Origin: an uncultured Flavobacteriales bacterium
GTDB taxonomy: Bacteria; Bacteroidota; Bacteroidia; Flavobacteriales; Flavobacteriaceae
Direction: 5' to 3'
DNA: 64,000 bases
NCBI GenBank assembly: GCA_913058295.1
Contig: CAJXRD010000005.1
Location: 41,527-105,526 of the forward strand
This document shows positions 17,286 to 25,516 of the stretch, piece by piece. The notes under the pieces were generated by a model that was not told the DNA's origin, searched no databases, and saw only the letters and a program-made list of their open reading frames with translations. Within the stretch, counting starts at the first letter, position 1. Every line of letters begins with the position of its first letter. A program made the translations under genes and the position numbers.

Positions 17286-17330
17286 TTTGTTTAACTTATA
17301 GCTATATTTGTTAAACGTTTTGTATTTTTG
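17286..17330 (+). promoter_or_regulatory. promoter and candidate TetR operator of the photo-oxidative operon
   Basis: Two perfect -7 boxes, TATATTTG (17303-17310) and TATTTTTG (17323-17330), precede the TetR gene. GTTTAA (17289-17294) and TTAAAC (17311-17316) form an inverted repeat bracketing the first box, and TTTGTTTAAC/TTTGTTAAAC also form a 21-bp-spaced direct repeat. A repressor bound here would cover the promoter. Confidence 0.5.
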
Positions 17331-17349
17331 TATAATAATATTTTAAACT

Positions 17350-18000
17350 ATGGCAAAAAAGAAATCAATTACAAGCACAGATATTATTTCATTTTATATG
17401 GAATACTCCTTAGAGTATAATGAACATCCCAAGTCTGTTTATAGTTTTGCGAAAAAATACAATTTTGAGGAAGAAATATTTTACAAATATTTTGGAAATT
17501 TCATGTCTATAGAACAAGCTATTTTTAAAGTGTTTTTTGACAATACTTTATCTATTTTAGAAAAAAGCAATGATTATTCCAACTATGGAGCTAGGAATCA
17601 ATTGATAAGCTTTTATTATTCTTTTTTTGAATTATTAACTGCAAATAGAAGCTATGTCGTTTATGCATTAGATAGCAAGATTCTAAAAGATATGTATTGC
17701 TTAAAATCCCTAAAACAAAGTTTTACAAAGTATATAGAAAATTTAGACATCGGTCTTCTTGAAACAAAACAAGACACTATAGATAAAATTCAAAAAAACA
17801 CTTTAAAAAAGTCTGCTTGGGTCCAATTATTAATTACTTTAAAATATTGGTTAGAAGACACATCTCCATCCTTTGAGAAAACAGATGTATTTATAGAAAA
17901 AACAGTAAATACAAGCTTTGACATTCTAAACATCAAACCTTTAAAAAGCATTATTGACCTTGGAAAATTTTTATACAAAGACAAATCCTTTATGAATTAA
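17350..18000 (+). CDS. TetR family transcriptional regulator
   Basis: The 216-residue protein has an N-terminal helix-turn-helix (SVYSFAKKYNFEEEIFYKYFGNFMSIEQAIF, about residues 27-57) with the TetR-like spacing of 'YxxF' after the recognition helix. The helical C-terminal domain is lysine-rich and resembles the flavobacterial TetR proteins found upstream of ABC1 kinases. Its stop codon shares one base with the next start (TAATG). It heads a six-gene operon containing photolyase and peroxidase genes, and probably represses it; the ligand is unknown. Confidence 0.75.
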   Translation: MAKKKSITSTDIISFYMEYSLEYNEHPKSVYSFAKKYNFEEEIFYKYFGNFMSIEQAIFKVFFDNTLSILEKSNDYSNYGARNQLISFYYSFFELLTANRSYVVYALDSKILKDMYCLKSLKQSFTKYIENLDIGLLETKQDTIDKIQKNTLKKSAWVQLLITLKYWLEDTSPSFEKTDVFIEKTVNTSFDILNIKPLKSIIDLGKFLYKDKSFMN

Positions 18001-19313
18001 TGAAAACTATAGACAAAATACCTACATCAAAAATTCAACGAGCTTCTAAATTATTTCAAACAGGAGCTAAAGTTGGGGTGAATTATATAAAGTATTATGG
18101 GGATAAAATGGTTAATTCTGAAACAGATGCCAAAGATCGCCTTAATCAAAATAATGCAGAGGACATATATGATGGATTGAAAAACTTAAAAGGTTCTGCT
18201 TTAAAAGTAGCTCAAATGCTAAGCATGGATAAAAGTATTTTACCTCAAGCATATGTAGACAAGTTTTCATTATCACAATTTTCTGTACCACCTCTATCTC
18301 CTCCTTTGGTAATAAAATCTTTCAAGAAGTATTTCGGTAAAGATCCATACGAGTTATTTGATACTTTTGATGCAACTTCTGTGAATGCAGCCAGTATTGG
18401 TCAAGTTCACCAAGCTAACAAAAATGGGGTTAAGCTTGCTGTGAAAATTCAGTATCCGGGAGTTGCTGAAAGTATTTCATCAGATTTGTCTTTAGTTAAA
18501 CCTATTGCCACTAAAATGTTTAATCTAAAAGGGAAAGATTCTGATAAATACTTTAGGGAAGTAGAAAACAAATTAATTGAAGAAACTAATTATATTCTAG
18601 AAGTTGAGCAAAGTAATATTTTAGTAGAAGCATGTAAAAAGATAAAGAACTTAGAGTTTCCAAATTATTACGAAGACCTATCCTCTGAAAGAATCATTAC
18701 AATGGATTGGATGGAAGGTGAACATCTATCAGAATTTACAGCTCACAATAAGGATCAAAAACTATCCAATAAACTAGGACAGGCACTTTGGGATTTTTAT
18801 ATGTTTCAATTACACCACCTTCGAAAAGTACAGGCAGATCCACATCCTGGAAATTTTTTAGTATCAAAAAAAGGAGCCTTAGTTGCTATAGATTTTGGTT
18901 GCATGAAAGAAATTCCAGAAGATTTTTACAAACCCTATTTTGACTTAGCCAAAAAAGAGAATATTAGTAATATAGATTTCTTTACAAAAAAAATGTATGA
19001 ACTTGAGATTTTGAAACTAGAAGACTCTAGTTATGAAATAGAATTTTTCACAAAATTATTTCATGAATTATTGAGCCTTTTTACACAACCATTTCAATCG
19101 GAAACCTTTAACTTCTCTGATCCTGAGTTTTTTGAAAAAATTGCTAATCTTGGAGAGAAATTTAGCAAGGACACACAATTACGCAAAATGAATGGCAATA
19201 GAGGTTCTAAGCATTTTATTTATATGAACAGAACTTTTTTCGGCTTGTATAACCTGATGTTTGATTTAAAAGCTAATGATATTAAAATAAATAACTACAA
19301 ATCCTATATATAG
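18000..19313 (+). CDS. ABC1/AarF/UbiB atypical kinase
   Basis: The 437-residue protein has the UbiB-type kinase-like signature. The KxGQ-like motif appears as LKVAQMLSM (Gly replaced by Ala), followed by NAASIGQVHQA (alanine-rich loop), VKIQYPG, EETNYILEVEQSN, QADPHPGNFLV and AIDFGCMKE. Such proteins are ATPases supporting quinone or prenyl-lipid pathways; plant and bacterial relatives affect carotenoid and photo-oxidative tolerance. It overlaps the TetR gene by one base and precedes the SDR gene by eight, so it is in the same operon. Confidence 0.85.
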   Translation: MKTIDKIPTSKIQRASKLFQTGAKVGVNYIKYYGDKMVNSETDAKDRLNQNNAEDIYDGLKNLKGSALKVAQMLSMDKSILPQAYVDKFSLSQFSVPPLSPPLVIKSFKKYFGKDPYELFDTFDATSVNAASIGQVHQANKNGVKLAVKIQYPGVAESISSDLSLVKPIATKMFNLKGKDSDKYFREVENKLIEETNYILEVEQSNILVEACKKIKNLEFPNYYEDLSSERIITMDWMEGEHLSEFTAHNKDQKLSNKLGQALWDFYMFQLHHLRKVQADPHPGNFLVSKKGALVAIDFGCMKEIPEDFYKPYFDLAKKENISNIDFFTKKMYELEILKLEDSSYEIEFFTKLFHELLSLFTQPFQSETFNFSDPEFFEKIANLGEKFSKDTQLRKMNGNRGSKHFIYMNRTFFGLYNLMFDLKANDIKINNYKSYI

Positions 19314-19321
19314 TTGAAATT

Positions 19322-20008
19322 ATGAAAACAGTATTAATAATTGGAGCTAGTAAAGGAATAGGGAATGCTTTATTAGCAAACTTGTTACCAAATAATACTA
19401 AAGTGATAAACCTTAGTAGAACTCTTCCAAAACAAAACCATGAAAATTTAGTGAATTTTCAATGTGATATTTTAAAAGATGACTTGCCAAATATCGATGC
19501 AATTGATAGTTTGGTATACTGTCCTGGAAGTATCAATTTAAAACCAATTTCAAGACTAAGCTTAGATGAATTCAGACAGGATTTTGAAATAAATGTATTA
19601 GGAGCAGTTAAAGCAATAAAACACTATTTACCGCTTATTAAAAACGGTAATAATCCTTCTATTTTATTATTTAGTACTGTAGCAGCTAAACTTGGAATGC
19701 CCTTTCATGCTAGTATTGCTACTGCTAAATCTGGTGTAGAAGGCCTAGTAAAATCATTAGGTGCAGAATTAGCACCAACCATAAGAATTAATGCAATTGC
19801 TCCAACAGTTACCAAAACCGATTTATCATCAAAAATTTTAAGAAATGAAAAGATGATAGAAAATATAACTCAAAGGCATCCATTAAAAAAAATATTAGAC
19901 CCAGTTGAAGTAGCTGATATGGCTACTTTTTTAATCTCAGACAAAGCAAAATCTATTTCAGGTCAAATTTTTGAAATTGATTGTGGTATAGTTACCTTTA
20001 AAATTTAA
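19322..20008 (+). CDS. SDR family protein with atypical active site
   Basis: The 228-residue protein has the Rossmann nucleotide motif GASKGIG (residues 8-14), the NVLGA strand, a conserved LLFSTVAAKLG with the catalytic Ser, and the Lys in HASIATAKSG. The Tyr expected four residues before that Lys is replaced by Ile, so the classical YxxxK pair is broken. Flavobacterial relatives share an aliphatic residue there in my recollection. It may bind NAD(P) without standard dehydrogenase activity, or use another acid. It sits in the TetR-photolyase operon with gaps of eight and three bases. Confidence 0.8.
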   Translation: MKTVLIIGASKGIGNALLANLLPNNTKVINLSRTLPKQNHENLVNFQCDILKDDLPNIDAIDSLVYCPGSINLKPISRLSLDEFRQDFEINVLGAVKAIKHYLPLIKNGNNPSILLFSTVAAKLGMPFHASIATAKSGVEGLVKSLGAELAPTIRINAIAPTVTKTDLSSKILRNEKMIENITQRHPLKKILDPVEVADMATFLISDKAKSISGQIFEIDCGIVTFKI

Positions 20009-20011
20009 ATT

Positions 20012-20554
20012 ATGAAACGATATATAATATTAAGCCTTATGCTTTCCTTTTTCAATAAATCTATTGCACAAAACAAGCCAATAGCATCTGTTTATGAGAT
20101 TCAAATAAATCAATTAAATGGAGAACCATTAGATTTATCTTTATACAAAGACAAGTATATTTTATTTGTAAATGTAGCTTCTGAATGCGGTTTTACAGGT
20201 CAATATGAAGATTTACAAAAGCTATACAGCACCTATATCGAAAACTTGATGATTATTGGGGTTCCTAGTAATCAATTTGGGGCACAGGAACCAGGAACTG
20301 CAGAAGAGATACAAACCTTTTGTAAAGCAAATTACGGAGTTACTTTTATAATGACTGAAAAAATTGATGTTAAAGGTGATAATCAGCATCCACTTTATAA
20401 ATGGTTAACCGATAAATCTAAAAACGGGAATACAAATTCTACTGTAAAATGGAATTTTCAGAAATATTTAATTGGGAAAGATGGAGAGCTTATAGATTAT
20501 TATTATTCCATTACAAAACCCTTAAGTAGCAAAATCACAAAACACATTATATAA
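20012..20554 (+). CDS. glutathione peroxidase family protein, exported
   Basis: The 180-residue protein carries a signal peptide (MKRYIILSLMLSFFNKSIAQ) and a GPx domain. The peroxidatic Cys is in NVASECGFTGQY, and GVPSNQFGAQEPG and VKWNFQKYLI hold the Gln/Trp/Asn tetrad residues. The residue is Cys, not selenocysteine. A second Cys in EIQTFCKANYG can act as resolving residue, as in thioredoxin-dependent peroxidases. It should reduce hydroperoxides in the periplasm, protecting lipids. Three bases separate it from the SDR gene. Confidence 0.9.
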   Translation: MKRYIILSLMLSFFNKSIAQNKPIASVYEIQINQLNGEPLDLSLYKDKYILFVNVASECGFTGQYEDLQKLYSTYIENLMIIGVPSNQFGAQEPGTAEEIQTFCKANYGVTFIMTEKIDVKGDNQHPLYKWLTDKSKNGNTNSTVKWNFQKYLIGKDGELIDYYYSITKPLSSKITKHII

Positions 20555-20563
20555 TTTTATAAA

Positions 20564-21025
20564 ATGAAACTTTACTCTCTAATTATAATCTCCTTACTTA
20601 TTAATTTTGGTGCATTAGCATTAGGGGGATGGTTAATGAATGATGGACCAATGACAGAATGGTACATAAATTTAAACCAAGCCCCATGGACTCCACCGGG
20701 ATGGGTTTTTGGAGTAGCTTGGACTATCATAATGATTTGTTTTTCAGTATTTTTCGCATTCTTATATAAATTATCACTTAATCTAAATTTAATCCTATTA
20801 TTCTCCATTCAATTATTTTTAAATATAATTTGGAATTACGTTTTCTTTAACCAACACTTCATTGGTTTAGGACTAATTGTAATTATTTGTTTAACTATAA
20901 TTATTGGTGTGTTTTTATTTTCATATCATAAAGACTTAGGCCTTAAAAGTTTGCTAATTCTGCCGTACCTATTTTGGCTACTTATTGCTACTTCCTTAAA
21001 TGCTTATATTTTTTTAAATAACTAA
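20564..21025 (+). CDS. tspO: TspO/MBR family tryptophan-rich sensory protein
   Basis: The 153-residue protein has five hydrophobic segments and the TspO signature WYINLNQAPWTPPGWVFGVAW near residues 28-48, with many tryptophans and a WNYVFF helix. TspO proteins bind porphyrins and cholesterol-like ligands in the membrane and, in photosynthetic bacteria, control light- and oxygen-responsive genes by tetrapyrrole handling. Here it lies in an operon with photolyase and peroxidase, consistent with handling photoreactive porphyrins. Gaps to neighbours are 9 and 26 bases. Confidence 0.9.
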   Translation: MKLYSLIIISLLINFGALALGGWLMNDGPMTEWYINLNQAPWTPPGWVFGVAWTIIMICFSVFFAFLYKLSLNLNLILLFSIQLFLNIIWNYVFFNQHFIGLGLIVIICLTIIIGVFLFSYHKDLGLKSLLILPYLFWLLIATSLNAYIFLNN

Positions 21026-21051
21026 AAAAATATTATTACCTGATAATTCTT

Positions 21052-22362
21052 ATGAAACAAGCAATAAATATTTTTTGGTTTCGTCGTGACTTAAGAATTA
21101 ATGACAATATTGGTTTATATCAGGCCTTACAGAGTAACGCAAAGACACTACCCATTTTTATTTTTGATTCTGATATTTTAGATCAATTTAATAAAGATGA
21201 CCCAAGAATAACTTTTATACACGAAAGTCTACTTTCTATAAAACAGGAATTACAAGAAAAGTATAAAAGTGACATTCTATTATATCATGGAAAACCTATT
21301 GATATATTCAAGGAAATAACATCAAATTACACTGTTAGCAACGTATTTACAAATCGTGATTACGAGCCCTATGCGATAAAAAGAGACAATACCATAGAAG
21401 CCTACCTCTTAAGAAAGAACATTGCATTTACATCTTTTAAAGACCATGTTATTTTTGAGAAAAATGAAATTACTAAAGAGGATGGCAAGCCATATAAAGT
21501 ATATACTCCTTATATGAAAAAATGGAAAACTACTTTTAAAACTAACCTTATAAAGTATTATGAAACAAAACCATATTTAAACCAATTGGTTAAAATAAAA
21601 CAAACTAATTTTCAATTAGAAGATTATGGTTATGTAAAATCGACTCAAAAAATAAAAAAACTAAAAAATATTTCCATTATTATTCAGAACTATGATGCAT
21701 CAAAAGATTTTCTATATGAAGACAGTACTACTAGAGTTGGGCCTCATATACGATTTGGATTAATAAGCATCAGAGAGTTAGTTCAAATGTCCATTACAGC
21801 TAACAATGAAACATTTTTTAAAGAACTAGTTTGGAGAGAATTTTTTATTCAAATTTTATGGCATTTCCCTGAAACAATTACCAAAAGTTTTAAACCTTTA
21901 TACGATACCATAAAATGGAGAAATAATAAAATGGAATTTAACGCTTGGTGTGAAGGTAATACTGGTTACCCTATCGTGGATGCTGGTATGAGACAATTAA
22001 ACAAAACTGGTTTTATGAATAATAGAGTTCGTATGGTAGCCGCTAGTTTTCTTTGTAAGCATCTATTAATCGACTGGCGTTGGGGAGAAGCATATTTTGC
22101 TGCAAGATTACACGATTATGAAATGGCGAGTAATATAGGTAATTGGCAATGGGTTGCTGGTAGTGGAGCAGATGCGGCACCTTATTTTAGAATTTTTAAC
22201 CCGATAACACAATTAAAGAAATTTGATAAAAATTTAGATTATGTGAAAAAGTGGGTGAATAATTATAATGACTCAAGTTATCCTCCACAAATAGTAGACC
22301 ATAAATTTGCAAGAGAGAGATGCCTAAAAACCTATAAAGAAGCAATAAATAGTTCCAATTAA
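21052..22362 (+). CDS. phr: deoxyribodipyrimidine photolyase, class I
   Basis: The 436-residue flavoprotein has an N-terminal antenna domain (FWFRRDLRINDN, residues 9-20) and a C-terminal FAD domain. The latter includes TRVGPHIRFGLISIREL, ELVWREFF, MRQLNKTGFMNNRVRMVAASF and the signature WRWGEAYFAARLHDYEMASN with NWQWVAGSGADAAPYFRIFNP. It repairs cyclobutane pyrimidine dimers using blue light; a cryptochrome role cannot be excluded from sequence alone. It is the last gene of the TetR-controlled operon and is followed by a tRNA on the opposite strand. Confidence 0.93.
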   Translation: MKQAINIFWFRRDLRINDNIGLYQALQSNAKTLPIFIFDSDILDQFNKDDPRITFIHESLLSIKQELQEKYKSDILLYHGKPIDIFKEITSNYTVSNVFTNRDYEPYAIKRDNTIEAYLLRKNIAFTSFKDHVIFEKNEITKEDGKPYKVYTPYMKKWKTTFKTNLIKYYETKPYLNQLVKIKQTNFQLEDYGYVKSTQKIKKLKNISIIIQNYDASKDFLYEDSTTRVGPHIRFGLISIRELVQMSITANNETFFKELVWREFFIQILWHFPETITKSFKPLYDTIKWRNNKMEFNAWCEGNTGYPIVDAGMRQLNKTGFMNNRVRMVAASFLCKHLLIDWRWGEAYFAARLHDYEMASNIGNWQWVAGSGADAAPYFRIFNPITQLKKFDKNLDYVKKWVNNYNDSSYPPQIVDHKFARERCLKTYKEAINSSN

Positions 22363-22400
22363 AATAATTTGCCATAAGCATTGCATATGGCATATTTTAG

Positions 22401-22476
22401 TCGGGATGAGAGGATTCGAACCTCCGATCTCTGGTCCCCCAGACCAGCACTTTAAACCGGACTAAGCTACATCCCG
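22401..22476 (-). tRNA. tRNA-Pro (anticodon GGG)
   Basis: On the minus strand the molecule starts CGGGATG and ends CATCCCG plus A73, giving a 7-bp acceptor stem. The anticodon arm is CTGGT, loop CTGGGGG, ACCAG, so bases 34-36 are GGG. The T arm contains GGTTCGAATCC. The 3' CCA is not encoded (CTA follows). It is oriented against the photolyase gene. Confidence 0.9.
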
Positions 22477-22562
22477 AAAATCATTTACAAAAGTATATAA
22501 TATCCAAAATCTCACAAGTAAGTTTGAGATATTATTTTTAGGAAAAAAACCGTATTTCTCAC

Positions 22563-22570
22563 TACCTTTG
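22563..22570 (+). promoter_or_regulatory. -7 box of the udk-mutase operon
   Basis: TACCTTTG matches TAnnTTTG and lies 15 bases before the udk ATG; no well-spaced -33 TTTG is seen (nearest at 22523). Confidence 0.45.
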
Positions 22571-22585
22571 TAAAAACCTTTATTT

Positions 22586-23200
22586 ATGCTTATTATCGGA
22601 ATTGCTGGGGGAACAGGTAGTGGTAAAACCACTGTTGTTAGTCAGATTATTGAAGAACTCCCTAAAGATGAAGTCTGTGTTATTTCTCAAGATTCCTATT
22701 ATAAAGACACTAGCCATATGCTATTTGACGATCGTGTGAAAATAAATTTTGATCATCCAAAAGCTATAGATTTCGAATTATTGGTAAATCATTTAAAAGA
22801 ACTTAAAAAAGGGAATGCTATAGAGCAACCTATTTATTCTTTTGTAGAGCATAATCGTACTGGAAACACACTTACAACGCATCCTCGAAAAGTTATTATT
22901 GTAGAAGGAATTCTAATTCTAACCCATCCAGAAATAAGAAAATTATTCGATATTAAAATTTATGTACATGCAGATAGTGACGAACGCTTAATACGTCGTT
23001 TAAAAAGGGATTTAGCAGAGCGTGGAAGAGATTTAGAAGAAGTTTTAAATCGATACCAAACTACTTTAAAGCCAATGCATCAACAGTTTATTGAGCCTAC
23101 CAAAGAGTATGCAGATATTATCATCCCTACCAATCGTTATAATACTGTTGCGGTAGAATTAATTCGGAAAGTAATTAATCATAGATTATTAGAAAATTGA
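22586..23200 (+). CDS. udk: uridine kinase
   Basis: The 204-residue protein has the P-loop GIAGGTGSGKTTV at its N-terminus, then DSYYKD and NFDHPKAIDFELL, the uridine-binding lid and DSDERLIRRLKRDLAERGR. It phosphorylates uridine and cytidine in the pyrimidine salvage pathway. It opens an operon of six or more genes; its TGA stop overlaps a TTG start of the next gene (TTGA), a sign of coupling. Confidence 0.94.
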   Translation: MLIIGIAGGTGSGKTTVVSQIIEELPKDEVCVISQDSYYKDTSHMLFDDRVKINFDHPKAIDFELLVNHLKELKKGNAIEQPIYSFVEHNRTGNTLTTHPRKVIIVEGILILTHPEIRKLFDIKIYVHADSDERLIRRLKRDLAERGRDLEEVLNRYQTTLKPMHQQFIEPTKEYADIIIPTNRYNTVAVELIRKVINHRLLEN

Positions 23201-23538
23201 AAAAGAAGATTTCAGAAATAAAAAATAATAAATGGGTGAAAATATTTAGCAATAAGTATTTTCTTATCGTTTTATTGTTTTCTATCTGGATGTTTTTTTT
23301 CGACACCAATTCTTATTTTATTCATAATGAATTAAACAAAAGCATCGAAACTCTTGAGAATAATAAAGAAATCTATAGAGGTGAAATTAAAGATGACAAG
23401 GCTTTTATAGATAAAATGAAAGATAGTAACGAAGTTGAAAAATATGCTCGCGAGAAATATTACCTTAAAAAAGAGAACGAGGATATTTATATCATAGAGC
23501 ATCAAGATAGTATAAAAAACAAAGTAGAGAATGAGTGA
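23197..23538 (+). CDS. septum formation initiator (FtsB/DivIC) family protein, TTG start
   Basis: The 113-residue protein has a lysine-rich cytoplasmic start, one membrane segment (YFLIVLLFSIWMFFF, about residues 21-35), and an extracytoplasmic coiled coil (LNKSIETLENNKEIYRGEI). The terminal block VEKYAREKYYLKKENEDIYI is typical of FtsB/DivIC. It belongs to the divisome complex. No ATG is available at the 5' end; the TTG at 23197 overlaps the udk stop and keeps all family features. Its end overlaps the mutase gene by eight bases. Confidence 0.88.
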   Translation: MKKKISEIKNNKWVKIFSNKYFLIVLLFSIWMFFFDTNSYFIHNELNKSIETLENNKEIYRGEIKDDKAFIDKMKDSNEVEKYAREKYYLKKENEDIYIIEHQDSIKNKVENE

Positions 23539-24916
23539 TTTTTTATTTAGTGAGTTTAATGAAGTTTCTGCAAAAGAATGGAAACAAAAGGTTCAAGTAG
23601 ACTTAAAAGGTGCGGATTATAACGATACATTAATTTGGAAAAATCTTGAAGGGATAGACGTTAAACCCTTTTACCATCAAGATGATGCAAAATATAGTTC
23701 TTCAGTGGATCTAAATCACCCAAGTGAATGGAATATTGCCCAAAGTATATTTATCGATGATGAGGCCATTTCAAATCATTTAATAATTAATACTACGGAA
23801 AGAGGTGCGGAAGCAGTTGTTATTACTGCGGAAAAGAAATTCAATATTGAAAGAGTATTTGAAAATTTCCCTTTTGAAACTTGTAGTATCTACTTTAATT
23901 TAAAATTTCATGCGGAAGATTTTTACATTCAATTATCTCATTTTTTTTTAGATAAAAAGACATCCGTTTATTATAATATAGATATTATTGGCAACCTTGC
24001 CAGGACTGGAAATTGGTTTCACAATTTAAACCAAGATCATGAAATTCTAAGAAATACGATTCAAAAGATTTCAGATAAAAATATACTAAGTGTAGATGGA
24101 GCACTTTATCAAAATGCTGGAGCAAATATGGTACAGCAAATTGCATATTGCCTTGCACATGCAAACGAATATTTAAATTATTTTACTTCAGAAAAAAATA
24201 CAGGAGAAAATCAAAAATCTCTGACCATCTCTTTTAATCTTGCAGTAGGAACTAACTATTTTTTCGAAATTGCAAAAATTAGATCTTTAAGAAAGCTTTA
24301 TACTATTCTTGCGAAAGAGTACGGTTTAACAACAGATTGCCACATTGTTTCGATACCCACTAAAAGAAACAAAACTTTATACGATTATAATGTAAATCTA
24401 CTTCGTACTACTACCGAAAATATGAGTGCAGTACTAGGTGGCGCCAATACAGTTTGCAGTTTAGCTTATGATTCTATTTATCATAAAAGTAATGAGTTTG
24501 GAGAACGTATAGCTCGAAATCAATTGTTAATTTTAAAAGAGGAAAGCTACTTTAAAGCTTCAGATGATCCCTCTAGAGGTTCTTATTATATTGAGAGTTT
24601 AAGCCAACAAATGGCTGAAAAAGCACTAATTCTTTTTAAGAATATAGAAGCTAGTGGAGGCTTCTTAAAACAATTAAAAGAAGGTGTTTTGCATCGAAAA
24701 ATAAAAGAAAGCGCAGAAAAAGAACAACAGTTATTCGATAATGGGGATCTGGTTCTACTAGGAACCAACATGCATCCTAACGAGAATGATCGAATGAAAG
24801 ACGATTTAGAATTATATCCATTTTCTAAAATAAAAGCCAGAAAAACTTTAATAGCTCCAATCTTGGAACGAAGGCTTGCAGAAAAAAAGGAAACAAAAAG
24901 AGTTAATCAAGAATAA
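23531..24916 (+). CDS. mutA: methylmalonyl-CoA mutase small (beta) subunit
   Basis: The 461-residue protein matches the catalytically inactive small subunit of heterodimeric methylmalonyl-CoA mutase: N-terminal SEFNEVSAKEWKQKVQVDLKG, SIFIDDE, LRTTTENMSAVLGGANTV and the end without a B12-binding domain. It stabilises the large subunit that interconverts methylmalonyl-CoA and succinyl-CoA. The two subunits are separated here by a lipoprotein gene. It overlaps the preceding gene by eight bases and starts ATG inside it. Confidence 0.9.
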   Translation: MSDFLFSEFNEVSAKEWKQKVQVDLKGADYNDTLIWKNLEGIDVKPFYHQDDAKYSSSVDLNHPSEWNIAQSIFIDDEAISNHLIINTTERGAEAVVITAEKKFNIERVFENFPFETCSIYFNLKFHAEDFYIQLSHFFLDKKTSVYYNIDIIGNLARTGNWFHNLNQDHEILRNTIQKISDKNILSVDGALYQNAGANMVQQIAYCLAHANEYLNYFTSEKNTGENQKSLTISFNLAVGTNYFFEIAKIRSLRKLYTILAKEYGLTTDCHIVSIPTKRNKTLYDYNVNLLRTTTENMSAVLGGANTVCSLAYDSIYHKSNEFGERIARNQLLILKEESYFKASDDPSRGSYYIESLSQQMAEKALILFKNIEASGGFLKQLKEGVLHRKIKESAEKEQQLFDNGDLVLLGTNMHPNENDRMKDDLELYPFSKIKARKTLIAPILERRLAEKKETKRVNQE

Positions 24917-24930
24917 AAAGAGATTATTTA

Positions 24931-25515
24931 ATGAAAAATATATTATTCTCATTGATTTTTATTACAGCTATTTCTAGTTGTACAGAATCATTTCCTTATA
25001 AATATCAAGACGAGAAACAAATTATAGAATGTTCACAAATAGACTCAAAATTAATCCATGAGGCATTGTATAGTTTTAAAAATGATATAAGTAAACATTA
25101 TTTAAAAGAGATTAAAGAAAAAGAATATTTAGACTTTATTTACTCCTACAATCAATACATTTATAAGGGTGCAATGGGAAATGTAGGTTTTAATGAAATT
25201 GCTTCAAATCACACACTTCTTATTGTTAATGAACTTAAAAAAGATGGAAATTTATTTATAAAAGTAGAAGGAAATAATAGATTAAATTATCAAAATGAAT
25301 TTGTACAATGTTTAATAAATAGCATTAAAACCGAGGATATAAAAATTAAAATAATCAATCTTATAGATGTGGATTATTTAAGCCCCGAGGTTATGGTTGA
25401 AAATTATCTTAAAACTAGTTTAGATACGCATGTCGACCCTAGTTATTTAATGTTTGTGGCCTTAGACACTTACTATCTCCGATTATTAGATATAGAAATA
25501 CCAGAAAATAAATAA
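24931..25515 (+). CDS. hypothetical lipoprotein between mutase subunits
   Basis: The 194-residue product begins with a lipoprotein signal [17 protein letters not shown] (Cys17) and then a largely helical domain of about 175 residues. [21 protein letters not shown] segment is the most distinctive part. I recall similar unknown lipoproteins at this place in some flavobacteria, but no function. It is 14 bases after mutA and one base before the large subunit gene, so it is cotranscribed with the mutase. Why a periplasmic lipoprotein sits between two cytoplasmic subunits is unexplained. Confidence 0.75.
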   Translation: MKNILFSLIFITAISSCTESFPYKYQDEKQIIECSQIDSKLIHEALYSFKNDISKHYLKEIKEKEYLDFIYSYNQYIYKGAMGNVGFNEIASNHTLLIVNELKKDGNLFIKVEGNNRLNYQNEFVQCLINSIKTEDIKIKIINLIDVDYLSPEVMVENYLKTSLDTHVDPSYLMFVALDTYYLRLLDIEIPENK

Positions 25516-25516
25516 A

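Noticed and set aside
22480..23530. Cobalamin riboswitch before the mutase genes
   Set aside because: The mutase genes are internal to an operon starting at udk, and the 110-bp region before udk shows no B12-box-like sequence or extended fold.
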